A stretch of 11,632 nucleotides of DNA from the NCBI GenBank assembly GCA_949299435.1, contig CASGAK010000011.1, positions 1 to 11,632 of the forward strand, given 5' to 3'. Made by a program: the position numbers and the translations under genes. Shown here piece after piece: positions 1-5,171 of this stretch (its first letter is position 1; the number at the start of each line of letters is the position of its first letter). The DNA comes from an uncultured bacterium (GTDB lineage Bacteria; Cyanobacteriota; Vampirovibrionia; Gastranaerophilales; Gastranaerophilaceae). Under the pieces are notes generated by a model, which saw only the letters and a list, made by a program, of their open reading frames with translations, was not told where the DNA came from and searched no databases.

Positions 1-28
1 CAAGAAGTATTCAAGATAGGAGCAGACA

Positions 29-379
29 ATGAGAGTAAAACGTGGTAATGTAAGTCGTAAAAGACATAAAAAAATATTAAAACTTGCTAAAGGCTTTATC
101 GGAGCAAGAAGCAGAATTTTCAAAGTAGCTAACATCGCTGTAATGAAAGCATTAAAATACGCTTACCGTGACAGACGCACTACAAAAAGAAATATGCGTC
201 GTCTATGGATTATCAGAATCAATGCAGCTGTAAGAGAACGTGGAATGAGCTATTCAAGATTCGTTAACGCTTGCAAAAAAGCTAATATCATCGTTAACAG
301 AAAAATGTTAGCTGATATGGCTGTTAAAGATCCTGAAGCATTTTCAGTAATATTTGAAGCAGCTAAAGCAGCAAAATAG
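29..379 (+). CDS. rplT: 50S ribosomal protein L20
   Basis: L20 binds 23S rRNA early in assembly of the large ribosomal subunit. The 116-aa product is the normal family length and complete. It is very basic, with the family's N-terminal signature (VKRGNVSRKRHKKILK, residues 3-18), then KGFIGARSRIFKVAN and the central YRDRRTTKRNMRRLWIIRINAA block; the globular C-terminal half (residues 60-116) is also conserved. The ATG is preceded by AGGAG about 7 nt upstream. In most bacteria rplT follows infC and rpmI and represses that operon by binding its leader. Those genes would lie just upstream of this window. A strong terminator follows, so rplT is the last gene of its transcript. Identification is secure. 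Confidence 0.98.
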   Translation: MRVKRGNVSRKRHKKILKLAKGFIGARSRIFKVANIAVMKALKYAYRDRRTTKRNMRRLWIIRINAAVRERGMSYSRFVNACKKANIIVNRKMLADMAVKDPEAFSVIFEAAKAAK

Positions 380-403
380 TTGCTTATTATTCTAAAGGTA
401 AAT

Positions 404-438
404 AAAAAGACTTCTTTTGAGTAAAAAGAAGTCTTTTT
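404..438 (+). terminator. Rho-independent terminator after rplT
   Basis: A perfect 15-bp inverted repeat (404-418 with 424-438) surrounds a 5-nt GAGTA loop. The A-rich left arm and U-rich right arm put the U-tract in the distal part of the stem (TCTTTTTATTT). It starts 25 nt after the rplT stop and ends the ribosomal operon. The A/T symmetry could let it work on the opposite strand too, but no minus-strand gene ends here. Confidence 0.9.
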
Positions 439-477
439 ATTTGTTACAAAAATTTACAATACAAGTTTAAAAGTCAA

Positions 478-506
478 TTAAATTCGCAAAAAATACTTTA
501 TATAAT
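478..506 (+). promoter_or_regulatory. Candidate promoter for the two small genes at 534-1068
   Basis: A consensus -10 hexamer TATAAT lies at 501-506. The hexamer 17 bp upstream (TTAAAT, 478-483) is a poor -35. The site is downstream of the rplT terminator and 28 nt ahead of the first small-gene start, where a new promoter is needed. The call rests on position and the perfect -10. Confidence 0.45.
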
Positions 507-533
507 TACAGGGTTAAAATTTGGAGTACGAAT

Positions 534-707
534 ATGAAATATCAGGGAAATTATTTCACAGGGAATTTGGCTTGCCAAAATCTTGGGGATTGTTCGCTTT
601 GTATTATTCCGACAATTCCAGAAAAAGCCAAAGAGCAAGTAAAAGAAAAATGTATTAAAAAAGAAAATTTAGCACAAAAATTATTTAAATCAAAAAAAAT
701 AAATTAA
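534..707 (+). CDS. Small cysteine-containing protein, unknown function (57 aa)
   Basis: I do not recognise this protein. The ATG at 534 has a GGAG Shine-Dalgarno at 523-526 (7-nt spacing) and lies just downstream of a TATAAT box. The frame is open for 57 codons to TAA. The N-terminal half is neutral and carries a C-x5-C-x2-C cluster (Cys14, Cys20, Cys23) within ACQNLGDCSLC. The C-terminal half is lysine-rich and probably helical, with a fourth Cys at 40. There is no signal peptide or membrane segment. The next small gene starts 25 nt downstream with its own ribosome-binding site and no intervening terminator, so the two are probably co-transcribed. The cysteine spacing could bind a metal or form disulfides; this is a guess. 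Coding status is supported by ribosome-binding site, promoter and spacing, not by homology. Confidence 0.6.
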   Translation: MKYQGNYFTGNLACQNLGDCSLCIIPTIPEKAKEQVKEKCIKKENLAQKLFKSKKIN

Positions 708-732
708 TTAAATCTCAGAAACGGAGAAGATT

Positions 733-1068
733 ATGCCTTCATTATCAGATGATTTTCAAATGCCAATAATGTATCAGGATTTGCGTAATCCCTCAATGGG
801 TGCGATGCCTGCACCTTACTTTGGCATGTATACAAATTATCTTGGGGGTATAACTCTGCCAAGAGAGCCTCAAAATGACCAGTTTGTTTATAAAGAACGC
901 TCTGCAAGAGAAAAAAATACTTTGAAAAAAGCTGCAATAATATTTGCAGGAATTACAGGGGTGGTTTTCTTAAAACAAAAAGGTGTATTTAAATGGGTAT
1001 CTACTCAGTGGACAAAAGGTATGAATTTGCTTAAAAATTTGTTTAAGCCAAAACCGCCAGCACCGTAA
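733..1068 (+). CDS. Small membrane protein, unknown function (111 aa)
   Basis: No family is recognised. GGAG at 723-726 sits 6 nt before the ATG. Residues 1-60 are polar and rich in Met, Pro and Tyr (MPAPYFGMYTNYLGGITLP around 25-43), with no signal peptide. One short hydrophobic segment (about 67-80, AAIIFAGITGVVFL) is flanked by lysines on both sides. The tail is basic and amphipathic and ends in a proline-rich KPKPPAP. A C-terminal membrane helix followed by a K/P-rich tail also ends the 856-aa protein encoded at 5172-7742 (KMKTPKPIPQ), which may be convergence. It is the second gene of a two-gene unit closed by a terminator. An antisense frame at 731-937 is considered a shadow. It is likely a real, lineage-restricted protein. 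Confidence 0.75.
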   Translation: MPSLSDDFQMPIMYQDLRNPSMGAMPAPYFGMYTNYLGGITLPREPQNDQFVYKERSAREKNTLKKAAIIFAGITGVVFLKQKGVFKWVSTQWTKGMNLLKNLFKPKPPAP

Positions 1069-1095
1069 TAAAAAATATGCAACCCGAAAATATAT

Positions 1096-1124
1096 AAGCG
1101 AAGAATGTTTTTCTTCGCTTTTTT
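1096..1124 (+). terminator. Rho-independent terminator of the small-gene unit
   Basis: A perfect 10-bp stem (AAGCGAAGAA at 1096-1105 with TTCTTCGCTT at 1111-1120) has a 5-nt TGTTT loop and continues into a run of Ts to 1124. It starts 27 nt after the stop of the 111-aa gene. It separates that unit from the YajQ-family gene, which therefore needs its own promoter. Confidence 0.88.
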
Positions 1125-1125
1125 G

Positions 1126-1134
1126 TGCTATTAT
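1126..1134 (+). promoter_or_regulatory. Candidate extended -10 promoter for the YajQ-family gene
   Basis: TGCTATTAT fits the extended -10 pattern (TG-n-TATAAT, one mismatch) and begins directly after the T-run of the preceding terminator, 31 nt before the next start codon. There is no good -35, and that region lies inside the terminator stem-loop, which is compatible with an extended -10 promoter. Confidence 0.38.
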
Positions 1135-1165
1135 TCTAAAGACAGTTAAATAAAAGGGGGTTAAT

Positions 1166-1666
1166 ATGGCAAAAGATTGTAGTTTTGATATCGTATCCGA
1201 ATTTGACAGACAAGAGCTTCTTAATGCTGTCGATCAGACTAAAAGAGAAATTTCATCAAGATTTGATTTGAAAAATTCGAATTCCGATATTTCGCTTGAA
1301 GCTGATAAAGCTATTACTATTACGACTAATGATGAAATGAAATTAAGAAATATCTATGATATTTTGCAATCAAAACTTGTGAAAAGAAATTTAAGCATCA
1401 GAATTTTGGACCCTCAAGGAATAGAGAACGCCCTCGGAGGAAATGTAAGACAAGTTTATAATCTGAAAAAAGGACTTACTCAAGAGCTTGCAAAAAAAAT
1501 TACGGCAGATATAAAAGATATGAAAAAGAAAGTTCAAGCCTCTATTCAAGGGGATTCAGTAAGAGTTTCAGGCAAGGATAAAGATGATTTGCAAGAGGTA
1601 ATTAGAATGCTTCGTTCTAATGAAGAAAAATATGATTACCCGCTTCAATTTACAAATTACAGATAA
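1166..1666 (+). CDS. yajQ: YajQ family nucleotide-binding protein (UPF0234)
   Basis: This is a full-length YajQ/UPF0234 protein (166 aa; the family is about 160-165). Family hallmarks are the start CSFDIVSEFDRQELLNAVDQ, the SSRFDLKNS segment near residue 31, the GLTQELAKKITADIKD helix near 103, VQASIQGDSVRVSGKDKDDLQ near 123, and the terminal PLQFTNYR. The fold is a pair of ferredoxin-like domains. A Xanthomonas homologue has been reported to bind cyclic di-GMP and act with a transcription factor, but the role in most bacteria is unsettled. It is cytoplasmic, with no signal sequence. A strong AGGGGG Shine-Dalgarno (1155-1160) fixes the start. It appears monocistronic, between an upstream terminator and a downstream hairpin. 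Confidence 0.94.
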   Translation: MAKDCSFDIVSEFDRQELLNAVDQTKREISSRFDLKNSNSDISLEADKAITITTNDEMKLRNIYDILQSKLVKRNLSIRILDPQGIENALGGNVRQVYNLKKGLTQELAKKITADIKDMKKKVQASIQGDSVRVSGKDKDDLQEVIRMLRSNEEKYDYPLQFTNYR

Positions 1667-1670
1667 TTTG

Positions 1671-1762
1671 TCCGAGAAAGTCTTACGATAAGATACGAGA
1701 GCTAGGCTTTCTTGTGTTGCATATTAGACAGCGAGCCACAGTGCAGACTTGTGAGAGTCGGA
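1671..1762 (+). other. Structured, relatively GC-rich non-coding element of unknown type
   Basis: The stretch between yajQ and the convergent pilin-like gene has no open frame with start signals. Its base composition stands out: about 46% G+C by my count, against roughly a third around it. TCCGA at 1671-1675 pairs perfectly with TCGGA at 1758-1762, enclosing GAAAGTC/GGCTTTC (1676-1682 with 1705-1711), a nested alternative hairpin TCTTA-CGA-TAAGA (1681-1693), and GACT/AGTC (1746-1749 with 1756-1759). This could be a small RNA, a folded 3' UTR of yajQ or a dispersed palindromic repeat. I could not match it to tRNA, tmRNA, 6S, SRP RNA, RNase P RNA or a riboswitch I know. Strand is uncertain, since such pairings are strand-symmetric. 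Confidence 0.4.
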
Positions 1763-1796
1763 AAAAACATGTAGTAAAGTTCTGCTTTTGATAAAT

Positions 1797-1822
1797 AGCC
1801 GTCAGCCAAAAGGCTGACGGCT
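1797..1822. terminator. Probable bidirectional terminator between yajQ and the pilin-like gene
   Basis: A perfect 11-bp GC-rich stem (AGCCGTCAGCC, 1797-1807, with 1812-1822) has an AAAA loop (UUUU when read from the minus strand). Only short, broken T-rich stretches follow on either side. It lies 10 nt beyond the pilin-like stop codon and 130 nt beyond the yajQ stop, so it most directly serves the minus-strand gene and probably also stops yajQ transcripts. Confidence 0.7.
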
Positions 1823-1831
1823 TAGTATTTT

Positions 1832-2497
1832 CTAATTTAAAAGCCAGCTTTGATAATAACATGGTGGTCGTTTACAAAAAGACGATTGAGTTGTGATATC
1901 CTTGTTTTGGTATGGGATAATTTTTTTATATTTTCCACCTTCCTTCACCCGCTTATTTGCTGAATCTGCAAATGTAAATAACCAACGGTCTTTACCGAAT
2001 TGATTCGGGTTAGAAAAACCGTTTGTGTCAACTAAATAAATATTTTCTGAATCAGAATAACTGCACCAACTTCTGCCTGAAATATCTACAAAACAATTAG
2101 CATAACCTTCTCTAGGGGCTCCGTCATTTAAATCGATTCCATCACTGCTATCTCCTGATTGACAGCTACCTCCGCAAACTGAATCCCCTTTTTTCCAACA
2201 ACGATCTATATTTTTGTTCCCGCAATCTTTTAATATTTTAAAATTCTTTTTCATTAAATTAAGTTCTTCTAAAGTTGCTGTTTTTTCGAAAGTGGTAGTT
2301 CGATTAAATTCGTGATTTATAATGCTTGACTGTAGTACTTGTGAAAATTCTGAATATGCCTTTTTATAAGCACTTTTGAATTGAGTTTCTTTGTATTTAT
2401 TTATTAAAGTCGGTAATGTCATTGCTGCAACTATACCGATTATCCCTAGTGTTATTAGTACCTCTGCCATTGTAAATGCTTTATTATTTCTTAGCAT
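1832..2497 (-). CDS. Type IV pilin-like protein with N-terminal methylation motif
   Basis: This is a 221-aa secreted or pilus-assembled protein of the type IV pilin/pseudopilin superfamily. The class III leader is short (MLRNNKA), and prepilin peptidase should cut between Ala7 and Phe8. Glu12 is the conserved Glu5 of the mature protein, followed by a hydrophobic helix (residues 13-30) that anchors it in the membrane or filament core. Residues 34-60 continue the amphipathic helix. The C-terminal domain is unusual for its eight cysteines (92, 100, 108, 112, 135, 145, 208, 213), enough for four disulfides, and has a V-D-x-N-G...PN...G-x-D segment at 156-170 of the kind seen in many pseudopilins. 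The start is set by AGGAG 6-7 nt upstream. It is a lone gene with its own promoter, divergent from a small regulator. The exact role (major pilin, minor pilin, secretion pseudopilin or uptake) cannot be told from sequence; no pilus assembly genes are nearby. Confidence 0.88.
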   Translation of the reverse strand: MLRNNKAFTMAEVLITLGIIGIVAAMTLPTLINKYKETQFKSAYKKAYSEFSQVLQSSIINHEFNRTTTFEKTATLEELNLMKKNFKILKDCGNKNIDRCWKKGDSVCGGSCQSGDSSDGIDLNDGAPREGYANCFVDISGRSWCSYSDSENIYLVDTNGFSNPNQFGKDRWLFTFADSANKRVKEGGKYKKIIPYQNKDITTQSSFCKRPPCYYQSWLLN

Positions 2498-2531
2498 TAT
2501 ATTCTCCTAAAAAATTAATGTTATTAATTAA

Positions 2532-2560
2532 ATATTATAATGTTTAACATTAATTGTCAA
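2532..2560 (-). promoter_or_regulatory. Promoter of the pilin-like gene
   Basis: Reading the minus strand, a perfect TTGACA -35 (2555-2560) is followed at 17 bp by TAATAT (2532-2537). An overlapping perfect TATAAT (2534-2539) is also present at 15 bp. Transcription would begin near 2525, giving a 5' UTR of about 27 nt that includes the Shine-Dalgarno. This is the best consensus promoter in the window. Confidence 0.62.
2538..2552. promoter_or_regulatory. Palindrome in the pilin promoter, candidate operator
   Basis: TAATGTT-T-AACATTA is a perfect 7-bp inverted repeat around a single base. It sits between the -35 and -10 of the pilin promoter and about 80 bp upstream of the divergent XRE-type regulator gene. 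XRE regulators commonly bind short palindromes in their own and neighbouring promoters. That this protein binds here is inference, and AT-rich DNA yields such palindromes by chance. Confidence 0.35.
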
Positions 2561-2602
2561 TCCTAAATTAATTTTAAACATAATTAAAAAGATTTAAAAA
2601 TA

Positions 2603-2623
2603 CCTCCATAATATCAATGGAGG
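2603..2623 (+). promoter_or_regulatory. Hairpin that sequesters the regulator's Shine-Dalgarno sequence
   Basis: CCTCCAT (2603-2609) is perfectly complementary to ATGGAGG (2617-2623), leaving a 7-nt loop AATATCA. The right arm contains the GGAGG Shine-Dalgarno, which is 5 nt ahead of the ATG at 2629. In the folded mRNA the ribosome-binding site is fully paired, so translation would depend on opening the stem by temperature, a ligand, a protein or RNA. The fold is seen in the sequence; the regulatory role is inferred. Confidence 0.5.
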
Positions 2624-2628
2624 CTGTA

Positions 2629-2943
2629 ATGAAAGAATTAAAAAAAGCTCTTGGTCGTCAGATACAAAAAATACGAAAACAAAAAAAATATACACAAGAA
2701 CAATTAGCTGAATTGATAGGTATTGAAGTTCCAAGTTTAAGCAATATTGAAACAGGGAAATATGCACCGTCAATAGAAAATCTTCAAAAGCTCTCAGAAG
2801 TATTGCAAGTCAGACCTTGGGAATTCTATTATTTTGAAAACTTAACTGAAGATGAAATGAAAAATGAATTAATACAAGCTCTAGATAGAAATCCAAAGCT
2901 TGTAAAAATTATCTATAGTTTTTACAAATCTATTGACAGTTAA
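2629..2943 (+). CDS. XRE-family helix-turn-helix transcriptional regulator
   Basis: This is a 104-aa cytoplasmic DNA-binding protein. Residues 8-62 form a Cro/C1-type HTH (HTH_3): GRQIQKIRKQKKYTQEQLAE, then the recognition helix around EVPSLSNIETGKYAPS (33-48) and the closing helix NLQKLSEVLQV. A short acidic then basic helical tail (70-104) may mediate dimerisation. I place the start at the second in-frame ATG (2629), because GGAGG at 2619-2623 is correctly spaced for it; the upstream ATG at 2617 overlaps that Shine-Dalgarno and has none of its own. The gene is divergent from the pilin-like gene, and its likely promoter region (TTGTCA at 2554-2559 as a -35) overlaps the pilin -35. This suggests control of itself and of the pilin gene. 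Its 3' end overlaps panD tail-to-tail. No toxin, prophage or restriction partner is adjacent. Confidence 0.88.
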   Translation: MKELKKALGRQIQKIRKQKKYTQEQLAELIGIEVPSLSNIETGKYAPSIENLQKLSEVLQVRPWEFYYFENLTEDEMKNELIQALDRNPKLVKIIYSFYKSIDS

Positions 2944-3296
2944 TGTATTTCAGTAATTTTATTTTTTTCATCAACCATAACAACTGTCGGTTTGTGTTTG
3001 TCAATTTCATCTGGGGTTAATTGAACATAAGATACGATTATCACTTTATCGCCGGGTTGCACTTTTCTTGCTGCAGCTCCGTTTAGACAAATACAGCCTG
3101 AGTTTGGAGTGCCCTTTATTATGTAGGTTTGAAATCTTTCACCATTGTTTACGTCTAAAATTTCAACTTTTTGCCATTCTTTTATTTTAGAAGCTTCCAT
3201 TAAAGTTTCATCAATAGTAATGGAGCCTACATAATTTAAATTGGCATCAGTGACTGTCGCTCTATGTATTTTTGAAAATAAAAATTCTTGTAACAT
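2940..3296 (-). CDS. panD: Aspartate 1-decarboxylase precursor
   Basis: PanD decarboxylates L-aspartate to beta-alanine, which is joined to pantoate to make pantothenate for coenzyme A. The 118-aa chain is near the usual 120-130. It is made as a pro-enzyme that self-cleaves at Gly24-Ser25 (YVGSITID), turning Ser25 into the pyruvoyl cofactor. Key residues are in place: Lys9, His11, Arg12, Arg54, Thr57, Tyr58 and the NGAAAR segment at 72-77. The Shine-Dalgarno AGAGGAT lies 5-6 nt before the ATG. It stands alone, with no panB or panC in the window, and no clear promoter consensus is visible in the AT-rich upstream sequence. Its stop overlaps the regulator's stop at TTAA (2940-2943). Identification is secure. 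Confidence 0.96.
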   Translation of the reverse strand: MLQEFLFSKIHRATVTDANLNYVGSITIDETLMEASKIKEWQKVEILDVNNGERFQTYIIKGTPNSGCICLNGAAARKVQPGDKVIIVSYVQLTPDEIDKHKPTVVMVDEKNKITEIH

Positions 3297-3370
3297 TATT
3301 CAATCCTCTGTCTGTATTTTAGAACAAACAAACTTAAAAATAAACTCTATATTTTCTAATTCCCCTTACA

Positions 3371-3399
3371 AAGAATACAACCATTAAGGTTGTACTCTT
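3371..3399 (-). terminator. Terminator-like hairpin after the GH13 operon
   Basis: On the minus strand a 12-bp stem with one G-U pair (3388-3399 with 3371-3382) encloses a 5-nt loop, 20 nt beyond the GH13 stop codon. On the plus strand the same pairing has an A-C mismatch, so minus orientation is favoured. The U-tract is poor (UUCUUUGU, partly within the stem), so termination may be incomplete and some reads could continue into panD. Confidence 0.45.
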
Positions 3400-3418
3400 G
3401 TATGTTTATTTAATGTGC

Positions 3419-5167
3419 CTATAGGTTTTGTCTGTATACTTTTGTATATTTTTCAATTTGGGGGGTATCTATTTCAAATATATGTATTCTGCTTGGACCT
3501 AAATCTGCTCTTACTTCTCCTTTAGCTGCTTGCAAGATACTTTCTTTTCCGTAAGAAGGTAATATATTATTTAAATCTTGGTCAGCCTTTAGGGTTGGAA
3601 CTTTAATTACGGCAGCGACTTCTCTGTCAATATTTTTATTTGCGATTACAAGTATTGTTCTGCCCTTGTAATGTCTTGCATAAGTAATTATTTGATCGTT
3701 GTCATCTCCGAGTTTTTGCAATTCGATAAATGATCCTTTAGTCAATATATCTTTATATTTATCTCGTGCTTCGAACGCTTTAGCCATAAATTCACCGATT
3801 TCAGGGTGTTTGCCACCAGGTTTTCTGGATAAATTAAAAATATCAAGTTTTCCGGCATGGGCCGTCATTTCGTGATTATCTGTCATAGTTACAGGATTAT
3901 ATTTTTCTCTGTAAGAGTAATCGTAGTAATCTCCGGACTGATAGCCATCTACGATATAGGGATTAAGCATCGGAAGCGTGATTTGTAGTCCCATGGTAAG
4001 GTTGCAGTAATCAGTTCCCCCATGAAACATAGGAGAAATATCATCGTGGGTTGCAAAAGAGCCGATTAATGATTTCCCTTTATCCAGACGATTGGACATT
4101 TCAAGGTTTTCTTTTATATAATCAATAAGAGTCCCAGCCTTTGTCCATTCGTGGAATATATGATATTGTCCATATATCGCATCAAAGCCTGCTCTTAGTG
4201 CATCTTCAGGCCTGTCAAATGGCATATTTGCCTGCGGAGAAGCATCTTCATATGTGTAAGTCTCTGCGAGCCACGCAAATTCAGGATCCCTCATTCTGGA
4301 ATAAGGGATTATAATATCCCAAAATTCCACAGGTTTTGCTCTGGATACGTCGGCTCTTATACCGTCTACACCTGCATCAATACACATGTCGATAAATTGT
4401 TTATGTAACTCCAATAGTTTTGGATTTAATGTTCTTTTTCCTTCATCTTCCCACGGTTGAAACATTCTGATATCATTCCAGCCTTGAGGTGTTTTAGCAA
4501 GTCCGTCACGTTCTTTAGCCATCAATTCGGGTTTTTCTAAAAACATTTCATAAGATGCACAGCTTGGTAAATCAAGCATTACACGAATTCCTCTTTTGTG
4601 GCATTCATCGGTGAATGCTTTGAATTGCTCTACAGGAGTTCTGGAATCATTAGGGTCTAAAAGTACAGGATCTATTTCAAGGAGGTCTTTGGGTGAATAT
4701 ACTGATCCTGCTGTTCCCATAGCTTTCTTTTTACCCGGAGTGTTTATTGGCAATACATGAAGAGTATTAAAGCCTTGAGCTTTTACTTCGTCTAAACGCT
4801 CTATGGCATTTTTAAATGTACCAGGTGTCTCATCACCGTCAATATATTCATTGCCATTTGTATCTTTTGCATTGAAAATTCTAGGTACTATTGCAAGAAT
4901 TTGTGCTTCATCATTATTAAACATTGTCCTTAAATTATTTTTAAAAGGAATTGTTTCTACGGATTCTTTTGCTGTTATAGGTGCAATTTTTTCTGCCGGT
5001 TTTACCATAGGTGTATTAATCACAGCAAGATTTTCCAAATATGCAGAAATAAGTCCCGGTTTCGGAATATGTGTTTTTATTTCATTGCTAACAGAAACTT
5101 GTGTTTGTTCAAGATTTTGTTTTAGATTATTTAGTTTTTCAGTTAAAAAATTAGTTGGGCTAATCAT
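3419..5167 (-). CDS. GH13 (alpha-amylase superfamily) enzyme, GlgE-like active site
   Basis: This 582-aa cytoplasmic protein (no signal peptide) has a polar, coiled-coil-prone N-terminus (1-85), a GH13 (beta/alpha)8 barrel (about 90-470) and a C-terminal beta domain (about 480-570). A calcium-loop-like DTNGNEYIDGDE lies at 102-113, where many GH13 enzymes bind Ca2+. Region I has Asp199 but DLPSCA replaces the usual D-x3-N-H. Region II is GIRAD, with nucleophile Asp273, and lacks the usual final His. Region III has acid/base Glu302 (LAETYT). Region IV has THDD (374-376). After the nucleophile, AKPVEFWDIII...DPEFAWLAE strongly recalls GlgE maltosyltransferases (H-T-KP-x2-FW...LAEAFT), as do GYQSGDYY...EKYNP and DNDQIITYARHY. 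GlgE is longer (about 650-700 aa) and has extra N-terminal domains missing here. GlgE extends alpha-glucan from maltose-1-phosphate. I call this a GlgE-like GH13 of unproven specificity. It is last in a three-gene operon, 4 nt after the preceding stop, with an AAGGAT Shine-Dalgarno overlapping that gene's end. Confidence 0.85.
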   Translation of the reverse strand: MISPTNFLTEKLNNLKQNLEQTQVSVSNEIKTHIPKPGLISAYLENLAVINTPMVKPAEKIAPITAKESVETIPFKNNLRTMFNNDEAQILAIVPRIFNAKDTNGNEYIDGDETPGTFKNAIERLDEVKAQGFNTLHVLPINTPGKKKAMGTAGSVYSPKDLLEIDPVLLDPNDSRTPVEQFKAFTDECHKRGIRVMLDLPSCASYEMFLEKPELMAKERDGLAKTPQGWNDIRMFQPWEDEGKRTLNPKLLELHKQFIDMCIDAGVDGIRADVSRAKPVEFWDIIIPYSRMRDPEFAWLAETYTYEDASPQANMPFDRPEDALRAGFDAIYGQYHIFHEWTKAGTLIDYIKENLEMSNRLDKGKSLIGSFATHDDISPMFHGGTDYCNLTMGLQITLPMLNPYIVDGYQSGDYYDYSYREKYNPVTMTDNHEMTAHAGKLDIFNLSRKPGGKHPEIGEFMAKAFEARDKYKDILTKGSFIELQKLGDDNDQIITYARHYKGRTILVIANKNIDREVAAVIKVPTLKADQDLNNILPSYGKESILQAAKGEVRADLGPSRIHIFEIDTPQIEKYTKVYRQNL

Positions 5168-5171
5168 TTTT

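Noticed and set aside
731..937. 68-aa minus-strand frame over the 111-aa gene
   Set aside because: The plus-strand gene has a proper ribosome-binding site, operon position and terminator; the minus frame has none.
1671..1762. RNase P RNA, tmRNA, 6S RNA or a riboswitch in the yajQ-pilin gap
   Set aside because: Short resemblances (GAAAGTC, CACAGTGCA) are present but the conserved cores of these RNAs are not, the segment is too short for RNase P or tmRNA, and a riboswitch would not be expected downstream of convergent genes.
2617..2628. Upstream ATG for the XRE regulator
   Set aside because: It overlaps the GGAGG sequence correctly spaced for the ATG at 2629 and has no Shine-Dalgarno of its own; HTH homologues typically begin only a few residues before the first helix.
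3297..3418. Small gene or RNA between panD and the GH13 gene
   Set aside because: Only the panD ribosome-binding site and a terminator-like hairpin are visible; no open frame with start signals.
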